A stretch of DNA of 57,714 bases from Diphasiastrum complanatum (taxonomy: Eukaryota; Streptophyta; Lycopodiopsida; Lycopodiales; Lycopodiaceae), in assembly GCA_029204225.1 (NCBI GenBank), contig MU833340.1:1-57714 (forward strand). The letters are read 5' to 3'. The notes under the pieces are model-generated. The model was not told where the DNA came from. It did not search any database and saw only the letters and a program-made list of their open reading frames with translations. Positions 1 through 11,195 of this stretch are shown here, in pieces (the stretch's first letter is position 1; each line of letters opens with the position of its first letter). The position numbers were made by a program, and so were the translations under genes.

Positions 1-246
1 AAATGCGTCAGTACAATAGCACATAGTGTTGTCCTTATAGGAACGTTCTTCAGCCTAAATGTCGTTTACGAACCGTTAAAATGTCGGTTCTGAACTGCTA
101 CTGCGTCTCTTATAGAACGTCGCAACTTCTATTCTAAATATGAATTTACAAGGTGCAATTAGGCCTGTACATTAATTTAGGCACTATAGCACATTTACAT
201 ATATAGAAATTGAAATTTTTTTACAATATATGACAAAACTTGGATA
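1..246 (-). repeat. 3' LTR remnant of G1
   Basis: Matches 8574-8822 of the complete G1 LTR with 15 mismatches and no large gaps. The match stops at 246. The terminal ~22 bp of the LTR (ending CTCCACA in the complete copy) and the polypurine tract are absent, so a small deletion joins the LTR directly to the extra ORF. The LTR continues beyond the left edge of the window. Confidence 0.85.
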
Positions 247-2561
247 AACTCGGGAAGAAACTGATTTAGAGTTAGAAACAATTTCCTTCACATCAAAAAT
301 GTTAATTGATTCTAACTTATTCAAATACTCATCCAGAGCTGGAAAAATATTATTTTTAAATGTTCTTAGGTATTCTAAAATGTGTATATACAAGGATCCT
401 GCAACCACATGGACGTAGTTAGTTTGCACATTGAACTTATTCTGAACAATGGCAATGGCTAGGGTTCTTTTTTTATGCACAGTTAGTTTGGCCCAAAGAG
501 TATTCATGTTAGAAAAAGTCCAAGGGAGTTGTCCCATTGTTCTTTTGTGTAACCAAAAAGTTTAGGTAAAAAAAGGTAATTCATTCTCCATTGGAGTTTT
601 GGACTACAAAAGGGTAGAAGAAAGAATGTTAGTTCCTGATGAAATGTCTGAAATTCTGACCTTAGTAGTGAGTACACTATCTTGTTCTTCTTTACAACCA
701 CTCCACTTGGTGATGCTTGAGCTTGATATGGAATAATGCTTAACATCTCAGGTTGGTCTTCAGCAGTTTGTACCTTCACAGCCTTCTTGGATTCGGTCTG
801 TGTCTCCTGATCCTTCTGGAATTGCTTGCAGATGGTATCCATTTGGATGGCCTTTGCTAACATAGCCTGAGCTGGCTCATCTGTCTGCATCTCCTGATCT
901 TGGCATTGTGCTGTTCTCTCGCGTCAGAAATCTACATTTGGCCCAATTGAAATTTGGCCTCTTCCAACTCTTCCTTCATTTTTTCATAAGCAATCATCTG
1001 CGGTTGCAAATATTGCAGCTGAAAAGTTTGGGTCATCTTCTCCTGAATTCCCTTCCATGCTACTGGATCAATTCTGTGCCTGCCATGAGATACGCAGACA
1101 CCTAATGTGACTTCGGCGCTGATTCGCCATAGAACCGCCTCTTCAGCCTGTCTCTTGTATATTTGATTGTCTTTTTTTAACATTTTTGCAAAATTTTGCA
1201 GTTGGGCAATTGAATCTTGAGCACTGCTGAGTTTGTTACTCAGCTCCACATTACTATTTTGGAGAGTAGATCGAATACGTCTCTCCTCCTACAAAGCAGC
1301 CTACAGAGTCTGAATTTGTTGTTTAAGTGATATATTTTTGCTTTCGAAGGCATTGGACTGCTCCTGCATTTCTTCCAATACTTCGAGCATAGCGTCCTGC
1401 CTTCCTTTTGCTTCTTCAAGCTCAATGTCCTTCCTGCTCAGCTCTGCTTGGGCCGCTTCAAGTTCTTCGTTTTTATAGAACAGCTCAGCTTTCATTCAGC
1501 TATGTATCCCTCTGGATTAGGTCTGCTTGGACTCTTTCATACTTTGATCCAAGCTTCCTAGATACCTTCTCCAAGCTGGCAAGATGCTGAATAGATGCCC
1601 GCGTATCCGGTAGTAGTGTTCCGAAAATCTTTTGATATAATTTGGCATCGAGACTTGGTGCCTCGACTTCACTTTCACTACCCTGCTGGTCATCAGGAAG
1701 CTGTTCTGTTTCTTGTGGTGCTGGCTCTTGTGGTATATCACCCTGATTCTGCTCATGATCAGCAGTGTCCTCCGCTTCCTCTTCCAGATCCCTATTTCCT
1801 TCTGTATTAGACAATGGGGTATATTGGGATGATGGCGAAGTCATTCTCACCGAGTTCCCTTGACTTGATGATGATGATGTGGTTTCTATGGTGGTTGCTT
1901 TTGATATCTGCATTTGGGATTCAGCCTCTATTGATGGGGCTAGCTCTGGCAGCACTGGTGCAATCCTGATGTGCTCCTGCACTGTTAGCACACCAACATG
2001 CATACATAAAAATACCCATTTGCAGACCAAGTCTGGAAAACTGATTGACTTTTACTAATTTACAGAATTGCTTAAAGCAATCTATCCGAAGGCAATAGGC
2101 TCTCCATTTAAGGCTCTTAGCAGATATCCCATATTTCTATTTGAGATGGTGTACTCTTGCTTCGGTTAAAAGATAGAAGCAAGAGCAAATCGAACGAAGC
2201 TTTTGAGATTGGGATCTCTAATGTAAGAGAGTTTATATCCCCATTTCTCAAGATAAGCTTTTTCTTGAAAAACTCCACTCTCTGTGATGAAATCTGGTTT
2301 AGTAACTGGCGTACTGCCGTCCATAGGCAATCCTAAGGCACGATAGTAAAATCCTTCTGTAATAACAATCTCTTGATTACGGACGATAGTGGAAATATGT
2401 CCTTCTTTTGTTTCACTCAAATTGCGGATCAGCTCATAACATAAATCAGTAAGAATTACTGATGGGTTAAATTGAAGAAGACCTTCAATTCACGCTCGAA
2501 CAACTAGTGGTTGTAATACTGGTATCACTGGCTTTGGGTGCGTTTTGAATACAATCACCAT
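184..2561 (-). pseudogene. Extra ORF (aORF) of Ty3 element G1, decayed
   Basis: A same-sense coding region between integrase and 3' LTR, broken into frames by about six stops or shifts. From the N-terminus: a globular part (roughly 2561-2166) holding a GFYYRALGLP motif reminiscent of the plant transposon-protein domains found in Ty3 extra ORFs; a Ser/Glu/Gln-rich stretch (1980-1560); a long coiled coil (1495-640) with heptad-like Leu/Glu/Lys/Gln runs; and a C-terminal globular part (540-250) rich in aromatic residues. I see no signal peptide or clear transmembrane helix, so an envelope role is not supported. The start at 2561 is chosen because the frame opens there, with ATG, upstream of the conserved part. 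The function is unknown. The same four-part plan recurs in G2 and G3. Confidence 0.6.
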
Positions 2562-3119
2562 GGTGCTTGCAATTGTAAACGAGCGATGGCAGAAAAGAGC
2601 TTGATCGTAACAATTCTGAAATCGGAGAGCAAGAGTGATGGTAAGTGGTAGCGATAACAATTGAAGTGTTTGAGGTTTTAGGCATATTGATGGTATTTTG
2701 GCGGATTAGACTAATATTAAATGGAAGCGTATCCTTCATTTTGAATGTACATACTCAATAATAAAGTGTCTAGTCCTAAAAACAAAAATAAATAAATAAA
2801 TAAACAAAATACACGAATGCTTTGCTTAGTAAGTCAAAGCGAAGATTTTCATTTTTTTCGTTAAAAATGCAAAAAATACAAAGATGTCGGAAGGTAGAAA
2901 ATCCCGAAAACTGCGAAGGTATGTGTCGCAATTTCCGTATTTCTAAAAAAAAAATGGTAAATTCACTCAATACACCATATTCCAATATAGTGTCGGGTTT
3001 TTCGCAAAATAATATAGAAATGTAGCGAAGGTGTCGTGTTTTGACATTTTCGCAAAAATGTACACGTTGGTTTCGGCATTTTTGCAACCTTCAATGAACA
3101 TGATGCACCGAAAATTAGT
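2562..3119. other. Non-coding spacer of G1 between integrase and extra ORF
   Basis: AT-rich stretch with a (AAAT)n run near 2788-2812 and repeated GTCGCA/CGAAAAATGC-like words similar to those in the copia LTRs. No frame stays open with a recognisable protein. It may hold the leader or splice acceptor of the extra ORF. Confidence 0.4.
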
Positions 3120-3918
3120 CATAATAGCGCTTCACCCTTGAACCATTTACTCAAGTGTCAAGTAAATGTCCTTGGAGATCAACTAACTGAAGTGATCCAT
3201 TATTAAAAACTTCTATGACTTTATACGGTCCCATCCATCTGGTTTATAATTTTCCAGGAAACAACATGTGTCTGTTATCATACAGAAGCACATAGTCTCC
3301 TTGTTTATTTTTTATTTTCATAATGGATTGGTCAAAAAAAATTCTTTTATTCTGAACTCGTTCAGTCTCGATTAATGAAAGACGATGATCCTCTTCTAGT
3401 TGCGTCAGAGAAATCATCCGCTCCCGAAGACTATCATGTTCATCCATTCGCTCTTCATTACTAATGTGAAACGTCAGAACTTCGAATTCTATTGGTAGTA
3501 TGGGATGCATTCCATACACAAGATAGTATGGAGTATGCCTAGTTGTAATCTTTTCAGCAGTTCTATATGCCCATAAGATAGACGGTAACTTTTTATCCCA
3601 ATCAGAAGAATGTGTTTTTGTTACTTTATTCAAAATTTTACATAAAATTCCATTTGCCCGCTCCGTAAGCCCATTTGCTTTTGGATTATATGGAGTGGTT
3701 TGGCGATGTGTAATAGAAAAATATGACAACATGGCTTCAATGGCCTGATTAAGGAAATGGGTTCCCCTATCGCTAACGAGTTCTAAGGGACAACCATATC
3801 ACGTTATAATGTTTTGGAATAAAAACCTTGTTACAATCTTAGCATTGTTCTTAATTGTGGCTTCGGCCTCTACCATCTTGGTAGCATAGTCCGTGGCAAT
3901 GAGTATGTAACGACGATG
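3120..3918 (-). pseudogene. G1 integrase (Ty3 type)
   Basis: Integrase inserts element cDNA into the genome. The DDE triad is visible: the first Asp in TDYATKM, the second in VSDRGTHF, the Glu in NGLTERANG. The usual GYHPQANG segment appears as PYNPKANG, followed by a WAYRTAEKITT-type tail and a C-terminal segment with WMGPYKV (an integrase C-terminal motif) ending near 3120. One in-frame stop lies just before YGCPLELVSD (near 3799). The N-terminal HHCC zinc-binding part is missing: the protein jumps from RNase H (NKPDLS) straight into the catalytic core. Confidence 0.85.
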
Positions 3919-4110
3919 AGAAAGATCAGGTTTATTCATTAAATGTTTTAATGCATAGTGATCTACGTGAAAAACAAAAGGGTATTCTAAAAGATAATGT
4001 CTAAATTTCTTTACTGAATAAATCATCCCTAGTGCTTCTCGCTCTGTAGCGGAATAATTCTTTTATGATGCAGCGAGTTGCCTACCCGCATCTATCTATA
4101 TATGGTAGCA
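3919..4110 (-). pseudogene. G1 RNase H remnant
   Basis: Carries ATEREALGMIYSVKKFRHYL and the FHVDHYALKHLMNKPDLS pattern of Ty3 RNase H. The front, with the first catalytic Asp (TDAS), is lost, and the C-terminal third is fused to integrase. It sits in the normal position between RT and integrase. Confidence 0.8.
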
Positions 4111-4335
4111 GCATTTAGTTTTCTTAGGTACTATAATTATTAGTGACACCCACTCGCTACTTAGAACAAGATATATAATACCCCCTCTAAGACATCTATC
4201 TAATTCGTCTTTTACTAATAAGGAGTACTTTGGATTCAATCTATATTGGCGCTACCTAACAGGTATTGTTTCCTGAATAAGATCTATTGTATGTTTGTTC
4301 CATTTAGCTGGTATTCCTATTAAATCATCCATCTA
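4111..4335 (-). pseudogene. G1 reverse transcriptase remnant
   Basis: Only the start of RT is left: the region after the protease linker that leads to IIIVPKKTK, the entry of the fingers domain. The palm, including the F/YxDD motif, is deleted and the frame passes directly into RNase H with stops between. The deletion is about 150-200 codons relative to a normal Ty3 RT. Confidence 0.7.
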
Positions 4336-4990
4336 TCAAGCAAATACGTTTTGGTATTTTGGAAGAAGCAATATATACTCTTCACGTTCCTGGTCCGATT
4401 GGTGATTATATAGATTCAAAGTCTCACCTTTATTAATTTCTATTTCTACATAATCTATTTTACCCATCCCTTCGGTCAGGCTTGCTCTGGTTCCACCCAG
4501 AACTTCTTTTGACTCGGATGTTGTCGGTATTTCTTCTTCCTCGTCAATCTCATAGCATTCTATGAAATTGATCCATGATTCAGCAGGTCTAGCTAGCTCC
4601 TCACCCCATCTCAAAAGGTGACCCCCTATTGGACCGGCTGTGAGAATACCTGAAAAAAATATCTGTTTGGTAGACCAATTTATAATAGCATCTGCTTGAT
4701 ATAACCATGGTCTTCCAAATAATATCGAATAAGGTGGCGTATCTACTGGATTTATGACAACGAAATTCATAACAAACGTCTTTGTCTCTATAATTACGTT
4801 AATACCTTTTAGCTCGCCTACTGGTATACATTTAGTTGTATCTGATTTTCTAATCCTGATTCTTTAACCATTGTTTTTGTTACTAAATTGATACTGGATC
4901 TTGAGTCTATTAGTATTCTATCTATAGTCTGATCTCCTATGATCGCACTAATATCTGGAACTCTACAATCTCCTCTATCTATGTAATCTA
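4336..4990 (-). pseudogene. G1 second retropepsin (PR2) with linker to RT
   Basis: Aspartic protease of the Ty3 polyprotein. The active-site segment reads LIDSRSSINL near 4930-4900, so the invariant Gly of D-S/T-G is Arg, which should abolish catalysis. The flap/second-lobe hallmark LFGRPWLYQADAIINW follows near 4700. After it comes an acidic linker (YEIDEEEEIPTT) leading to the RT entry at YILLLPKYQNVFA. It is the downstream of two tandem protease domains in one element; the upstream copy is at 5093-5530. Confidence 0.75.
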
Positions 4991-5092
4991 CTCTATTACT
5001 GTATTAGTGTGACAAACCTTTTCCCTTCCTCAGTCCCTACTGACTGAAGCCCTTCTTCCTCCGAAGTATAGCTCGAGGAAGATGTAGGTGTC

Positions 5093-5530
5093 TCACCTTT
5101 GTACTTTTTTCCATGATATGAAAATTCTTTTATGACTTTTTCCTATCGGTGTCTCCATCTGGTCTCTGAAGGTAATCTCCTTCTTCTTCCAGTGGGTTAT
5201 AACATCGGCCTGATAGAGCCATGGTCGTCTTAATAACACTCTATATGATGATCGTCTCATAGTTTTTAATATTATAAAATCCATCAGAAACTTATGGTCT
5301 CCAATATAAACTATAACCTGAGACAGTTCTCCTATTGGTGATCTTCTAGTTGCATCGACTAACCTTAAATGTCTTAAGGTGAATGCTATTCTATGATGAA
5401 TGCCTAATTCATATGTTATTTCTTCAGTCATTATATTTACACTAGATCCGAAATCTATGGGTACGCTATCTAAGATGCAGCCATTAATTACTATCTGAAT
5501 CTTTGTTGGCCTTCGTCACCGTAATTAACT
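5093..5530 (-). pseudogene. G1 first retropepsin (PR1)
   Basis: Upstream protease copy. The active site reads VPIDFGSSVNIMTEE (D-F-G in place of D-S/T-G) near 5455-5420, and the second-lobe signature reads LLRRPWLYQADVITHW near 5230-5200. The linker after it (4990-5092) is Ser/Glu-rich and leads in register into PR2. A stop separates the active-site segment from gag's end. Ty3 elements normally have one such domain. Confidence 0.72.
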
Positions 5531-5927
5531 AATCCTATGTTGACTACTAGTAACTTTGCTTTTCTTCTCTTTTTATTTTGCAAAAATTGCTTAATTTCTT
5601 TCTTATAATATTGGTTATTGTCTAATACTGTTTAAAAGTTATATTGGCCATTCTGGAAACAAGGTCTTCTACAATATTATAAGAACGGTTTCTAAGTGGC
5701 GACAGATCTTTGGGTATCTCGCTACTTATAACTGGACCTGAAAATATCACTTTTTTAACTTGTCTAGTTTCTTTGTCTAAAAGCTTCTTAGCTTCTGAAC
5801 TAATATCAACATCATAATATTTTCCATTAGACTTATCAAGGTTTAACTCTTTATTACTAGGAATTTTTACTAACTGTTCTGCGGCCTTCGCTTTTTCTGT
5901 CGCGTTTTTTGCGTTTTTCATGGACAA
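5531..5927 (-). pseudogene. G1 gag-protease linker
   Basis: A Lys-rich frame (5622-5927) runs from the end of gag toward PR1, with an LVKIPSNKELNLDKSNGKYY-type segment. It overlaps the end of the gag frame by 71 nt in another frame, which could reflect a frameshift mutation rather than programmed frameshifting. No domain is recognised. Confidence 0.5.
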
Positions 5928-7734
5928 TTTTCGTCTTAGTTTTCTTCTTATCTTTAAGAGCTAAAGAAGCTTTACTACTTCTTGTAGTTACTTTATTTAT
6001 CTTTTCCTCTAAATCTGGCCATTGATGGTCTTGATCTAATAATTCAGACTCTACTTCTATCCTTTGAACTATCATGTCAGTGTTAGTCTTAGATGACCGA
6101 GGGTTGTCTTTCCTAGGCGAGTTTACAAACCTTGGTTTAGACCGTGGCTGTTGTGGCTGAGGACATTCAACAGTGACATGCCCTTCGTCTTTACAGTTAG
6201 TGCAGAGCGGCACATATCCTGCTAATCTCCTGGGTTCAGAGTTATCAGGCGAATAGTGACCCGGGGCTCCGCAATTGTAGCACGAACCCCTTACTCTGGT
6301 TGGTGGAGTGGAATCTCGTGTTTCGCCCCTTCGCAAAATAGTGTACTGTTGACCAGTACGCTGTCTTGGTATATTGGTTTTTTGGTTAGTAGGAGTTGCA
6401 GTATAAGCTACATCCTCATGATTATTAATCGGACAGAGGAATAGTTCCTCTTCTAAATAGTTAGTCTGTGAACTGGGACAGTTGGCTTTAGAATGGCCTT
6501 CCTTCCCACAAGCGGTACACCAAACATTGGCATTGGGCTTCACTTTCTTTTGCTTGGCTTTAACATCATATATTTGGACTTTTAAATCACTCATTTCTTT
6601 TGTTAACAACTCAACACTTTTCCGTAATGGATCCATCTTTTCGGATTTCTCCATTCTTTTTTTTCTTTCTGAGTTCCTATTCCTGGATTTCCTATAAGAA
6701 TATTCTTCTTCATCAGAAGAAGAATAAGATGAATACTCGAAATATTCTTCCACATCCACTAAATTAGATTCTGATTTAGACTCAGTAGATGTTTTAGATT
6801 CTTCTGTTCGTTTAAATTTGTGCTTTTTACTACTTTTTTTTTCATTTCTCCATCTACGAGAAATTCGAGAAGCTTCAAAAATTTTGGCAGAGGCGATGAC
6901 ATCTTCCAAGGAAGTCATCAAACCCTGTCAACAATAACGATCCATTTTCTTAGGCAAGCTACTCAAGAACCATTCATTTTGCATAGGAACTAGATACTGG
7001 GCTCCTAACTTTTCTATTAAATTCTTAACCCTACGAGTATATTTCCTAAGTGATTCCTTTGGCTTTTTCTCAACAGAGTAAAGTCGAGCCAACAATCTAG
7101 TGGAATATCATATCTCCCTAAACTGTTTAAGTAATGTTGCTTGTAAAGCGTTCCAAGTATTAACTATTTCCGGTACTAATTGACTGTACCAAATCCTAGC
7201 CTGCTTAGGCAGAAGACCTGACAAAATTCTAACTTTGTCCTCGTCCGTCTGCTCTTTGTTTGCTATGGTAATGGATTCAAACCGCGACAAATAACTGACC
7301 GCATCTTCAGATGATGATCCCTTAAAGAAATCGTATCTGATTCTTGTAGATGTGGGTGGCACTGGATTAGCCATATTAACAGATGGTGGTGAACTAGATG
7401 AACTTGGAGGATCCGAATCTAAACTATGCTCAGACAATGGTTTTGAAGAAGAAGATTTTGATTCTGAACTTGGTTTGGAAGTAGAATCAGACGAATCTAA
7501 TTCAGGTGAATCTATAGAACTTGGTGTTTCAATGGATCTTTTCTCAAATGAATCTACATATGTCGTAGTAGCGTTTAGAAGATCATTAAATGCTTCAAGT
7601 GTTAATCTTGCTCTAATTGGTGAGTTTTGCAAATTCTGCAAATACAAATCTCTAGACTTCCTATATGCTTCTAATCGTTGTGCATGCTCTAAACGTTTCT
7701 GTTCAATAATTGCTTGAGAGTACATTCTTGGCAT
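5928..7734 (-). pseudogene. G1 gag polyprotein with three zinc knuckles
   Basis: Gag forms the virus-like particle and binds element RNA. It starts with MPRMYSQAIIEQ (ATG at 7734, 67 nt after the primer site). A Ser/Pro-rich stretch is followed by the retrotransposon-gag capsid core (WNALQATLLKQFREI, then KESLRKYTRRVKNLIEKL), a Lys/Ser-rich tail, and three CX2CX4HX4C knuckles near 6525-6480, 6290-6240 and 6210-6165. The middle knuckle ends in Asn instead of Cys. A stop after FREI (7108) and another before the 6921 frame break the protein. The same gag start is preserved at 17208-17341. Confidence 0.85.
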
Positions 7735-7799
7735 GCATTACATGAGAAAGATTCGTAGATGTAATACACTTAAAAATATTGCAAAAGATGAAATTCATC

Positions 7800-7821
7800 T
7801 CCCTGGCAACGGCGCCAAATT
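7800..7821 (-). other. Primer-binding site of G1
   Basis: On the minus strand TTTGGCGCCGTTGCCAGGG directly follows the 5' LTR end. TGGCGCCGTTGCC is a recurring primer site of plant Ty3 elements of the Athila/Tat type. The same site, with two changes, is next to the LTR at 17430. Confidence 0.8.
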
Positions 7822-7822
7822 A

Positions 7823-8844
7823 TGTGGTGGCCTAGTCGTTATAGATTTCCACAAAATCGATGAATTACGTAGTATAAAAGATTTGATCGTTCCCCAAGAG
7901 AGAGAATAATCTCATCTTTTGCATGGTAACTGCATATATGATGGTAAACATACTAGAATATATAAAATTCACAATGAATACTACAACGACATAACTAGTT
8001 ATCCAAAGATATCTTGGTAAATTGGCATCCAGGAACACCAATGGTGAAACGATTTGGTCAAGGTCTGCAATTGTAAAGATTACTTTATCTTTCAGGCTCT
8101 TTAGACATCAGGTAAACAATTAGAATAAACAGCAACTAGTAGATAGATTCATCAAGCAGAATCACATTGGCTAAAGATTCTTCCTAATCAAACACAAAGT
8201 ATTAGTTCTTATCGCAGGAAGCAAACAAAACAAAACATCAAACAATCTCATTATCTGAACACGTAGCTCATTCAGAATTGAAGGAAGTTCTGCTAAAAGT
8301 TATGCTTAACAGCTTCGGCTAATTCCCTGCACCCATTAGTCAGAATTGTTACTTGCTGGTGTCACCTGAAAATCCATGTTAGAGTAGCTGAAATTCAGTA
8401 AGACGTGAGAAATGTGTGTGACGCAAACAGAACAGTATCACAATCAGTCACAGATCATATAGAGTGTATTTGCACAAATGATAAGAAGTAATTCTGTGAA
8501 AGATAGCAGAGGGAAAGGATGCTCAAGCTATAGAAACTTGCTCTTCACTCTCTATTGATACTCAGCTTTGCGTAGAAATGCGTCAGTACAATAGCACATA
8601 GTGCTATCCTTATAGGAACATTCTTCAGTCTCAACGTCATTTACGAACCGTCAAAATGTCGGTTCTGAACTGCTACTGTGTCTCTTATAGAACATTGCAA
8701 CTTCTATTCTGAATATGAATTTACAAGGTGCAATTAGGCCTTTAGATGAATTTAGGCACTATAGCACATTTACATATATAGAAATTGAAATTTTTTTACA
8801 ATATATGACAAAACTTGGATAATGTGAGATCATAAGACTCCACA
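7823..8844 (-). repeat. 5' LTR of G1 (1022 bp)
   Basis: On the plus strand it starts TGTGGTGGCC and ends GACTCCACA, giving the TG...CA ends and short TGTGG/CCACA inverted termini of an LTR. The left boundary is fixed by the primer site and the right boundary by the switch to copia C1 LTR sequence. It is homologous along its length to 17430-18456. The promoter and RNA start of the element should lie here; I cannot pick a TATA box with confidence. Confidence 0.9.
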
Positions 8845-8847
8845 ACA

Positions 8848-9487
8848 GTACTAACATAGATCTGAATGCAAGACAAAGAGCTATATCAGATTAAGTATAT
8901 CATGTATACATGTTAATAATGCAGACGAAACCGCGTGCCCTACAAAGCTTATTATGTCTGTAATGAGGAACAGACCTCTTCTCTTAGTCTCTTATTATCT
9001 CTTCATCTCGATGCATGATAAATACTCAGATGGTATCCGATATATATACATAATATTACAGGTGTGCAGATGTGAAAGTACAGAGTGGATATGCTGTCTA
9101 TAAGAGATCATGGGTGGCCACAGTTGTTGTCCAATCTGTTAGCGTAGCTGCATAGGGTAAGCATGAAAAGGATGCGATGTCAGTTAGTACTGAAGTGAAC
9201 GTTGGTGATGATGCAAAAGTGCATCACTCTTACGAATGGCCTTAGAATAAGGTTTACAGGGTGCCTTAGCTTTTAGGGCACTTTTGGCATTAAGTAAGGT
9301 AGTGTCCCCTTTTCGTCTGTCACTATAACTTGTGTAAGAACACTGTGACGCGATTCATTCGCCTTTTCTTCTTCTATGCGAATTTGCGTGTAAAAATGTA
9401 GACTGCATGACAACGTTAGTAATATGCAGCACGAATGGAGGCTGATTAAAATTGGGATTTAGGAGAGTAGAAGGAGTAAATCCAACA
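8848..9487 (-). repeat. 3' LTR of C1, outer end missing
   Basis: Ends AATCCAACA at 9487, followed on the plus strand by CCCCTCCTTAA, whose complement TTAAGGAGGGG is the polypurine tract. Positions 8848-9165 match 13966-14312 of the right LTR. A complete LTR of this family would be about 1.05 kb. Confidence 0.88.
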
Positions 9488-9494
9488 CCCCTCC

Positions 9495-10900
9495 TTAATC
9501 TGGATCCGTGAATGCCTTGATCTTCAAACTGAGCAATGCACAAAATCTGTTGTGTGCATTAACACTGAGTGCTTTCGTGAAAATGTCTCCAACCATGTCC
9601 TGCGTTCTACAGTACGTTAAGCTCACCTCTCTGTCGAGAACCTTGCCCCTGATGTAGTGATATCTTATCTCAATGTGCTTACTCCTAGAATGAAATCTAG
9701 GGTTGGTCGATAAGGCAATAGCACTGTGATTATCACAAAACAAAATTGTAGGGCTGTACTGATACAAATTGATGTCCGACAACAAATTTCTCAACCAAAA
9801 CGCTTTTTTAATAGATTGAGAAGCAGCAATATATTCTGCTTCAATAGAAGAAAGTACGATAGAGGTTTGCTTACGACTATTCCATGAAATAGGACCGCCA
9901 TTGAAGAAGAATGTAAATCCAGATGTGGACTTACAGTGGTCTACATCTCCTCCCCAGCTTGCATCAGAATAGCCACTGAGCTGATGAAGAACATCTCCAT
10001 AGTAGATGCACTGGTCCATGGTAGTTCGAATACATCTCAGGACTCGAATAAGAGCCTTCCAATGGATAATTCCAGGATTAGCCATGTATTGGCTGAGTGA
10101 GCTGACAACAAAAGAGATATCGTCCTACTTGGTCTGGGAACATTGGTCCTTTGACAGATGCAGGCCTGGATTCATTGGTGAGTGAGCTAATTTACAGTTC
10201 ATTAAATTGTATCTGTTGAGAACATTATGAAGGTACCTTTGTTGAGTGATGTAAATCAGTCGATTTTCTCTGTCTCTGTGGATTTGAATTCCAAGACATA
10301 AGTGTTCTTCGCCTAGATCAGTCATGTCGAATTCTGAGAACAACATTTTTTTTGAATCCTTGACCATATTGGCATTGTTGCTGAAGAGCAACGTATCATC
10401 AACATACAAGGTGATGATAATGAAGGATTGTTACACTGAATTTGAATAAACGTTGCAATCAGCAGTGCTTGGTTTAAATCCTTGTTCAATGAGGAATGTG
10501 TTGATCCTCTGAAACCAAGCTCTGACAGACTATTTCAAGCCGTACAGTGCTTTGTGAAGTTTACAGACATGATTCTTCATACCTTCCAGAATGTATCCTT
10601 CGGGATGGATCATGTAGATATCTTCTTGTATAACTCCATTCAGATAGGCTGTTTGTACATCAAGTTGATGTACTTCGAGGTCGGAAGCTGCAACATAAGA
10701 CAGGAGCATTCAGATCGACGAATGTTTGATGACTGGACTAAAAGTCTCATTGTAGTTGACATTCGAGATCTGGGTGAATCGTCGTGCTACCAGTCTAGCT
10801 TTCCTTTGATCAATCGTTCCGTTGGCATTATATTTGATCTTAAAGATCCATTTGTAATCAATAATATTACAGCCAATAGGAGCTTCGACTAATGACCATG
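9495..10900 (-). pseudogene. C1 reverse transcriptase and RNase H
   Basis: RT enters near 10900 (WSLVEAP, YKWIFKIKYN), passes AYLNGVIQEDIYM and the catalytic TLYVDDTLLFSNN (YVDD, near 10405), and ends with YITQQRYLHNVLNRYNL. A deletion after LSKDQCSQTK removes the usual IGSLMYA..TRPD block. RNase H follows (10085-9495): YSDASWGGD, SSIEAEYIAAS and LFCDNHSAIALS carry the acidic catalytic residues, and the frame ends at AFTDPD with a stop at 9495. Stops occur near 10525 and 10435. The YVDD is intact, so the damage is modest. Confidence 0.88.
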
Positions 10901-11195
10901 TCTAATTCTTGATCAGAGAGGAATACTCTCTGTCCATAGCTTCTCTCTAGAGATCAGAGTCTGGTTGGCTAAGTGCCTCTTCGTCTGTCGTCGGTTCTTG
11001 CATTAAAAGATAGGAAAACTCAGGAGTATATCTTGTGGGCTGTGTGCACACTCGGCTTGATCTTTTGGGAGGATTCGACTGATGAACCGCTCCTGGGATA
11101 TGTTGCTGGGTAGTAGGCTATCTCTAAGTGGGTCGACAATAGACATGCCTGAGCCAGGAGCTCAGATTGTCATGTCAATGGCAGGTGATGAAGGT

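Larger units (their letters stand above)
1..8844 (-). mobile_element. Ty3/gypsy retrotransposon G1, minus strand, left end cut by window edge
   Basis: Element read right to left: 5' LTR (7823-8844), primer-binding site, gag with three zinc knuckles, two retropepsin domains in tandem, a reduced RT/RNase H, integrase, a long extra ORF and the remains of the 3' LTR (1-246). The order protease-RT-RNase H-integrase is that of Ty3/gypsy (Metaviridae). Both LTR copies share the same sequence over 246 bp with 15 differences by eye, so the insertion is old. Several stops and deletions in pol make it non-functional. Its right end cuts copia C1's LTR, so it probably inserted into C1. The TGGCGCCGTTGCC primer site and the extra ORF point to the Tat/Athila side of the plant Ty3 tree; that placement is inference. 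Confidence 0.88.

Noticed and set aside
184-2561. Envelope-like gene in G1 (making it retrovirus-like).
   Set aside because: No signal peptide, cleavage site or clear transmembrane helices; the dominant feature is a coiled coil with low-complexity flanks.
5857-5927. Programmed frameshift between G1 gag and the protease linker, from the 71-nt frame overlap.
   Set aside because: The element has several random frame breaks, and no slippery heptamer or stem-loop is evident; mutation is simpler.
10482-10892. 136-codon plus-strand ORF.
   Set aside because: It is the antisense shadow of C1's reverse transcriptase, which reads conserved RT motifs on the minus strand.
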